This document shows, in pieces, positions 59,890-64,000 of a stretch of DNA of 64,000 nt (positions are counted from its first letter, which is position 1; every line of letters begins with the position of its first letter). The notes under the pieces are model-generated. The model was given only the letters and a program-made list of their open reading frames with translations. It searched no databases and was not told the origin of the DNA. Made by a program: the position numbers and the translations under genes. Origin of the DNA: PNNG01 sp046291695 (lineage in GTDB: Bacteria; Bacteroidota; Bacteroidia; UBA7662); contig JBKBSO010000001.1 in the NCBI GenBank assembly GCA_046291695.1, positions 62,001 to 126,000 of the forward strand, given 5' to 3'.

Positions 59890-62143
59890 GTCGACTCCCT
59901 GGATTAATCATATACAATAACTGCGGAATAAGGTAAATATCGGCCAGTAGTGCACTTGCCAAGGTGATGCAAACTAAAATGCCCACATAATAGGTGCCCG
60001 TGAAAGCACTAAAAATAAGGCTTATAAATCCGGTAATTAATACTATGGTAGTAATGGTAATGGCCTTTACACTAATCAGAAAAGTGTGTCGCAGGGCCGC
60101 ATCAACCGAACGCCCTTTGCTGCGTTCAAGTTTATAACGGGTTAAAAAATGTATCGTATCGTCTACGGCTATACCGAAGGATACTGTAAATATCACTGAA
60201 GTAACCGCCTTTAATTCAATGCCTGTAAAACCCAAAGCCGCCGCTGCCACCAGCATGGGAATAAAATTGGGCAAAATGCTTACGAGAACCATACGCCAAT
60301 CCTTAAATAGTAGGGCGAAGATGATACCTACCATTACGAAAGCAAAAGCAAGGCCCTGAAACAAGTTTTTACGCAGATAGGCATGGTTTCGGTCAACCAG
60401 TAATACCGAACCTGTTAGGTGGAAATCAACAATGTCTGTATCTATATTTTGATTAATCCACTGCCTTATTTGATTGAATTCGAGCTGTAAGCTATCCGAA
60501 CCACTATCGCGGATGCGCCCGCTGATGCGCCCCATACGGCCGTCGTCGCTCCAGAGCTTATACATTCCCGATTTACCTGCCCGCTTGAGCATGGGTAATA
60601 TGCGCTGATAAACGCCTTCCTCTAGTGTATAAACTGCATCCTGATCAAATTGATGGTATTCGGACTTGGCCAGGCTGCTTGCCAGCTTGGCAGGTGATTG
60701 CAAAGCGCCAACACCATGCTCATTTTGTAAATAGTGTTCTAGCATAGCCGCCTGACGCATTACGTCAGCATCTAAAACCTGCTTTCCGTGAGCAGGTAAA
60801 ATGGCAATTTCCAAAGGTCTAACTCCCGCAAACTGATTTTCGAAAAACAAATAGTCTTGACGCAATTTGCTTGACACAGGTAAATCGCCTAGCAAGTAAT
60901 TATTGGTTGAGATTAGCCGGATACCGCCTAATGCCACAATAAGCACGATGATTATGCTAATAAGAATGCGTTTGGGATATTTCCTGTTTTGGAGATAAAG
61001 ACTTAAACTAAATCGCTTCCAGCCGGCATATTGCGATTTTCGCTGCTGTAGCTGCCTCAGGTTGAAGTTCACCAAGCTAGCTGAAGCAAACAACACCACA
61101 ACTACGTAAGCTATAAGCACCCCGGCTGCAGCATTTACTCCAAAACGCTGAATGGCTGGTACGCTCGAAAAAAGTAAGGATAAAAAGCCGGTGGCTGTGG
61201 TTACCGAAGTGAGGAGTAAGGCGGTCCCAATTTCCTTTAGGCTAACACGCATGGCTTCTTGCTTCGATTTTCCTTTTTCAAGCTCGTCGATGTATTTAGT
61301 TTGCAAGTGAATCACATCCGACATGCCAAAAATAAGCATGAGGGTAGGGAACATGGTGCTCATGATGTCGAAAACCTGTCCGCTCATAGCCAGGTAACCT
61401 AAAAAAAACGCCAAGGATAATATCACGGAAATTAAGGGCAACGCAATACCCCAAAATGTCCTAAAAAGCCCTATGAGTATAAAACTTACCAGCAGAATCG
61501 ACAATCCTACATAAAAGAAGAGTTCGGCACGAATGGTTTTTACAAAAATACTTTGGGTAACCGCCACTCCCGCTGAATGGTTTTTGCTAAAACCAAAAGC
61601 ACTAGTTAAAGAGTCCAGTTGCTCCTGAAGTTGTTCTGCCTCGGCCTGCTCGAGCTTGGGTTGCGATTTCATGCTCACCAAAACAGCTCGGTGATTGGCC
61701 GATACTAAGTTTTTGTAAAGACGATTGTCTTGAGCAATAAGCAGGCTATCTTCCAGTAGGCGATCCGCTTGATCGAGATGCACAAATTTGCGACTACTGT
61801 AACCGAATGGCGTTTTAATGGGCTCGGCTAAGGTGGTGATACTTTCGGCTCTTTTTATAAAGGGCAATGCGCGACAGGCCCGCGTAAAGGCATCCAACTG
61901 ATTTAAAAAGGCCGAGTCGTAGATACTGGCGTGTTCCCTGTCAATGGCAATGAGTAAAAAGTCGTCATCGCGTTCAAGTGCTTCACGGTAGCTTTCCATG
62001 AATAGTACTTCTTCATCGTCTGCCGGGAAGAAGGCCTCAAGTTCATATTCAAAAGCAATATGACGCGATTGGTACAGGCCAATACACGACAACGTAAGGA
62101 TGCTGACGATGATGAATCGTCGGTAGGTGTAAATTAGCGACAC
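59861..62143 (-). CDS. RND/MMPL-family exporter
   Basis: A 760-residue membrane protein with two repeats, each a single helix, a large periplasmic domain and five clustered helices (about 12 in all). Sterol-sensing-domain/MMPL signatures are visible: MSTMFPTLMLIFGMSDVIHL in the first half and FTVSFGIAVDDTIHFLTRYK in the second, where the Asp pair would carry the proton relay. Probably exports lipids or hopanoid-like compounds; substrate unknown. It starts at GTG (62143). No periplasmic adaptor or outer-membrane factor is adjacent. Confidence 0.88.
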   Translation of the reverse strand: MSLIYTYRRFIIVSILTLSCIGLYQSRHIAFEYELEAFFPADDEEVLFMESYREALERDDDFLLIAIDREHASIYDSAFLNQLDAFTRACRALPFIKRAESITTLAEPIKTPFGYSSRKFVHLDQADRLLEDSLLIAQDNRLYKNLVSANHRAVLVSMKSQPKLEQAEAEQLQEQLDSLTSAFGFSKNHSAGVAVTQSIFVKTIRAELFFYVGLSILLVSFILIGLFRTFWGIALPLISVILSLAFFLGYLAMSGQVFDIMSTMFPTLMLIFGMSDVIHLQTKYIDELEKGKSKQEAMRVSLKEIGTALLLTSVTTATGFLSLLFSSVPAIQRFGVNAAAGVLIAYVVVVLFASASLVNFNLRQLQQRKSQYAGWKRFSLSLYLQNRKYPKRILISIIIVLIVALGGIRLISTNNYLLGDLPVSSKLRQDYLFFENQFAGVRPLEIAILPAHGKQVLDADVMRQAAMLEHYLQNEHGVGALQSPAKLASSLAKSEYHQFDQDAVYTLEEGVYQRILPMLKRAGKSGMYKLWSDDGRMGRISGRIRDSGSDSLQLEFNQIRQWINQNIDTDIVDFHLTGSVLLVDRNHAYLRKNLFQGLAFAFVMVGIIFALLFKDWRMVLVSILPNFIPMLVAAAALGFTGIELKAVTSVIFTVSFGIAVDDTIHFLTRYKLERSKGRSVDAALRHTFLISVKAITITTIVLITGFISLIFSAFTGTYYVGILVCITLASALLADIYLIPQLLYMINPGSRPKAGNQGEG

Positions 62144-62172
62144 GCTAAATAAGGTACGAACTTAGAAAAAGT

Positions 62173-63126
62173 TTAGTATTGCGATACTTTAATGGACGAA
62201 ACGCCAGCCTCGAGTTTAATCCGTATTAGGTTTGTGGAATTTTCATTAAAACCATCAGAGTAATAACTTCCATCCTCCGACTTTGTAAAGCCCTTAAAAC
62301 TACGTTTCGTAAGTCCTGTTGATGTTTCAATGATGCAATTTTCGGAGACAGGAACCGCAATTTTAATGGAGGAGGCGCCCGCTTCAATATTTACAGCAAG
62401 CTCGCCACGTGCTTTTCCTAGCTTCAGGTCGAAACTGGCCGCACCTCCACTGATGTCTATGGTATTAATGAGGTGTTGCGATAGGTCTAATTTTGATTTA
62501 GACGCTCCGGTTTCGATATTTAAGTCCCAAGGTATTTCTGTATTTAAAGCGATGCGCAGGTCGTTTTTAAGTCCACTACTCTTTTTGTTATTGACATTTC
62601 CTCTTTGTTCCATACTGATAACGGCTTGCCCATCATCTGTTTGATTTTCGAAACTATAACTCCCAATGTTGGTATTGGCTTCTGCTGTAATCAGCTTTTT
62701 GTCGGCTTCCACAACCTCCAAGTTGCCCGCCCCAAAATTTAATGAAAAACTAGCTGCGGTAATGGCAGGGCTAAGTTCAAGCTCAAATTGATGTGCTCGT
62801 AAACCACCTTCCTCAGCCGCTTGCCAATCGTCTTCCTGATACTCGAATTTATGAAAATCGTGAAAGGAGCTTTTTTGTGACTGAATAGGACGAATAATAA
62901 AATAAACGAGCACGCCTAAGATGATCAGTTGGATGATATACAAAGCCGGGTTTGGTCGCCCATCTTTAGCTTTTAAAAGCGCTGAAAAGCCCCAGTAAAC
63001 AAGAATTAAGGGCCATAGCTTCCAGATATTACCAAACTGAATACTGATGTACCCCAGGTTTTTAAGCATAAAGAGCGATCCGAAAAGTATCAGCAATACG
63101 CCCCAAAAAATTTTGTCAGCCCTCAT
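62173..63126 (-). CDS. LiaF/LiaI-like membrane protein
   Basis: A 317-residue protein with two to three N-terminal helices (WGVLLILFGSLFMLKNLGYI, WKLWPLILVYWG, then YIIQLIILGVLVYFIIRP) and a beta-rich C-terminal domain with repeated ASFSLNFGAGNLEVVEADKK-like units (also AASFDLKLGKARGEL, GASSIKIAVPVSE), typical of LiaF/DUF4097-like toast-rack domains. Its ATG overlaps the PspC stop by four bases. Related proteins act in envelope stress sensing. Confidence 0.82.
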   Translation of the reverse strand: MRADKIFWGVLLILFGSLFMLKNLGYISIQFGNIWKLWPLILVYWGFSALLKAKDGRPNPALYIIQLIILGVLVYFIIRPIQSQKSSFHDFHKFEYQEDDWQAAEEGGLRAHQFELELSPAITAASFSLNFGAGNLEVVEADKKLITAEANTNIGSYSFENQTDDGQAVISMEQRGNVNNKKSSGLKNDLRIALNTEIPWDLNIETGASKSKLDLSQHLINTIDISGGAASFDLKLGKARGELAVNIEAGASSIKIAVPVSENCIIETSTGLTKRSFKGFTKSEDGSYYSDGFNENSTNLIRIKLEAGVSSIKVSQY

Positions 63127-63560
63127 GATTTGTTTGTTTTAGATCCAGCATTTAATAAGATAACGATGCCCAGGCCCACCAGCAGTAAGGGCCAATATTT
63201 TTGAAAAGCAAAATTGGGTAAAAATTCATCGGCCAAAAATAACCCACCAATAATGATGAGTATGGTGCCAGCAACAACACTCCCGCTTCGGTATTGATTT
63301 TCTGTTGGTAAGTCGGTCGTATCGGGCGCATTGGAGGTATCGAATGTGTTTTCAACATCGTTTTTGGTAAAACTAATGGCTTCTTCAGGAATAATAGCCC
63401 ACATAATGATATAGGCTAAAAGTCCACCACCACCCACAAGGGAGAGTGCAACAAAAGCCACCCGGATAATTACCGGATCTGTATTGAGGTGGGCAGCTAA
63501 TCCTCCAGCTACACCGGCAAGTACCCGGTCTTTACGTGATCTGAAAAGTCGTTTTTGCAT
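63123..63560 (-). CDS. PspC-domain protein
   Basis: A 145-residue membrane protein. The PspC domain is at 1-60 (RLFRSRKDRVLAGVAGGLAA, NTDPVIIRVAFVALSLVGG, LAYIIMWAIIPEE), followed by a polar linker and two further helices (VVAGTILIIIGGLFLADEF, WPLLLVGLGIVILL) that resemble the N-terminal helices of the LiaF-like partner. It is coupled to that gene by an ATGA overlap. In other bacteria PspC is part of the phage-shock/envelope stress response. Confidence 0.87.
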   Translation of the reverse strand: MQKRLFRSRKDRVLAGVAGGLAAHLNTDPVIIRVAFVALSLVGGGGLLAYIIMWAIIPEEAISFTKNDVENTFDTSNAPDTTDLPTENQYRSGSVVAGTILIIIGGLFLADEFLPNFAFQKYWPLLLVGLGIVILLNAGSKTNKS

Positions 63561-63677
63561 TGGTTTGATTTCTTAGGTTAATGGTTCGAAAAGATAAGCA
63601 TTTTGTTGATATGTGCTGCCTTCGTGGGCAAATCACCAGCCATAAGACGAAAATTAATCGACTTCAGTTGCATGCGT

Positions 63678-64000
63678 TCATACTTTTGTAATACCCTCTG
63701 GCGTGCAAAGCCAAAGCTTGTCATTTCGATCGTTTTTTTTAAGTAAGTGACCACCGGTAAAACGGCTAAATGCCGGTAAAATCAGATGCGATCCCAATAT
63801 GGCAAAACACGGGAATTGCAGTAACGATTTGGCTTTCGACCGTAATCGGTAGGCAGGGTGCACGTGACCATAGCAGTAAAAAGGACTTTCAGTTTTATCT
63901 GGAGGTTGATGCATCAGGCAAAGTTCACCCAAAAGGTATTGCTCTGGAAGCAATTCTAACGCTAAGGGCAATTGTTTCAACTGTTCACGATCGTGGTTGC
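63678..64000 (-). CDS. PdeM-like metallophosphoesterase, 3' part only
   Basis: An open frame running off the right edge of the window. In the last codons before the edge the sequence reads NHD (part of the GNHD metallophosphoesterase motif), and further on YGHVHPAY (GHxH metal ligands) and LPAFSRFTGGHLL. This matches the ligase-associated DNA damage response endonuclease PdeM, which in other genomes clusters with a Lhr-like helicase and an ATP-dependent ligase. Only about 107 C-terminal residues are visible. The partner genes would lie beyond the window. Confidence 0.75.
   Translation of the reverse strand, partial: NHDREQLKQLPLALELLPEQYLLGELCLMHQPPDKTESPFYCYGHVHPAYRLRSKAKSLLQFPCFAILGSHLILPAFSRFTGGHLLKKNDRNDKLWLCTPEGITKV

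Noticed and set aside
1..64000. CRISPR array, prophage or complete insertion sequence
   Set aside because: No spaced short direct repeats, transposase, integrase or phage structural genes were seen; the only mobile-element trace is the intron relic at 7464-7955.

Overview
The window is a chromosomal segment of a member of the Bacteroidota. The evidence is lineage-typical genes (type IX secretion 'gliding motility-associated' C-terminal domains, DUF349, DUF2452, DUF1573, fused branched-chain E1, short arginine decarboxylase plus carboxy(nor)spermidine dehydrogenase, short primary sigma factor) and many upstream regions carrying the Bacteroidota -7 promoter box TAnnTTTG, in the best cases with a TTG about 17-19 nt upstream. 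The family within the phylum cannot be fixed by eye. Genes are dense and on both strands. Start codons were moved inward from the longest ORF wherever a neighbour, signal peptide or promoter box argued for it.

Layout. 1-7.4 kb: DCC-family protein and a five-repeat DUF349 protein, HMG-CoA lyase, a diheme cytochrome c, an iron alcohol dehydrogenase, a queuosine-precursor transporter and a DUF6580 membrane protein. 7.46-7.96 kb: a decayed group II intron wedged between two convergent terminators. 8-14.4 kb: isocitrate dehydrogenase, DUF2062, ElbB, formate-THF ligase, ABC exporter. 14.4-28.7 kb: housekeeping core (YchF; rpsP-rimM-trmD; ffh; primary sigma factor) interleaved with arginine and polyamine genes (agmatinase, carboxynorspermidine dehydrogenase, arginine decarboxylase, arginase, argS). 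28.7-33.7 kb: LOG-type phosphoribohydrolase coupled to a fused 2-oxoacid dehydrogenase E1, DUF1573, aminotransferase.

33.7-39.0 kb: a tightly overlapping five-gene operon (response regulator, TPR/YaiO outer-membrane barrel, HEAT-repeat membrane protein, processive GT2, unrecognised membrane-anchored protein). It reads as an uncharacterised regulated exopolysaccharide synthase/secretion system and is the best candidate for an undescribed system here. 39.1-46.3 kb: acetyl-CoA synthetase and a lepA-folD-queE-PorE-like operon. 46.3-53.3 kb: three T9SS type-B cargo proteins, two of which share a nearly identical 1.27-kb 3' half and terminator, and a guanine deaminase. 53.3-55.1 kb: sigma-54 response regulator and RNase P RNA. 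55.2-64 kb: a small acidic protein, aldehyde dehydrogenase, an MbnP plus two MbnH/MauG-like diheme lipoproteins, an RND/MMPL exporter, a PspC-LiaF-like pair, and the 3' part of a PdeM-like phosphoesterase cut by the window edge.

Connections: arginine can flow to agmatine, putrescine and carboxyspermidine with enzymes seen here (the final decarboxylase is not in the window); fhs and folD supply one-carbon folates; queE and the YhhQ transporter serve queuosine; the PorE-like protein and the cargo genes belong to type IX secretion.
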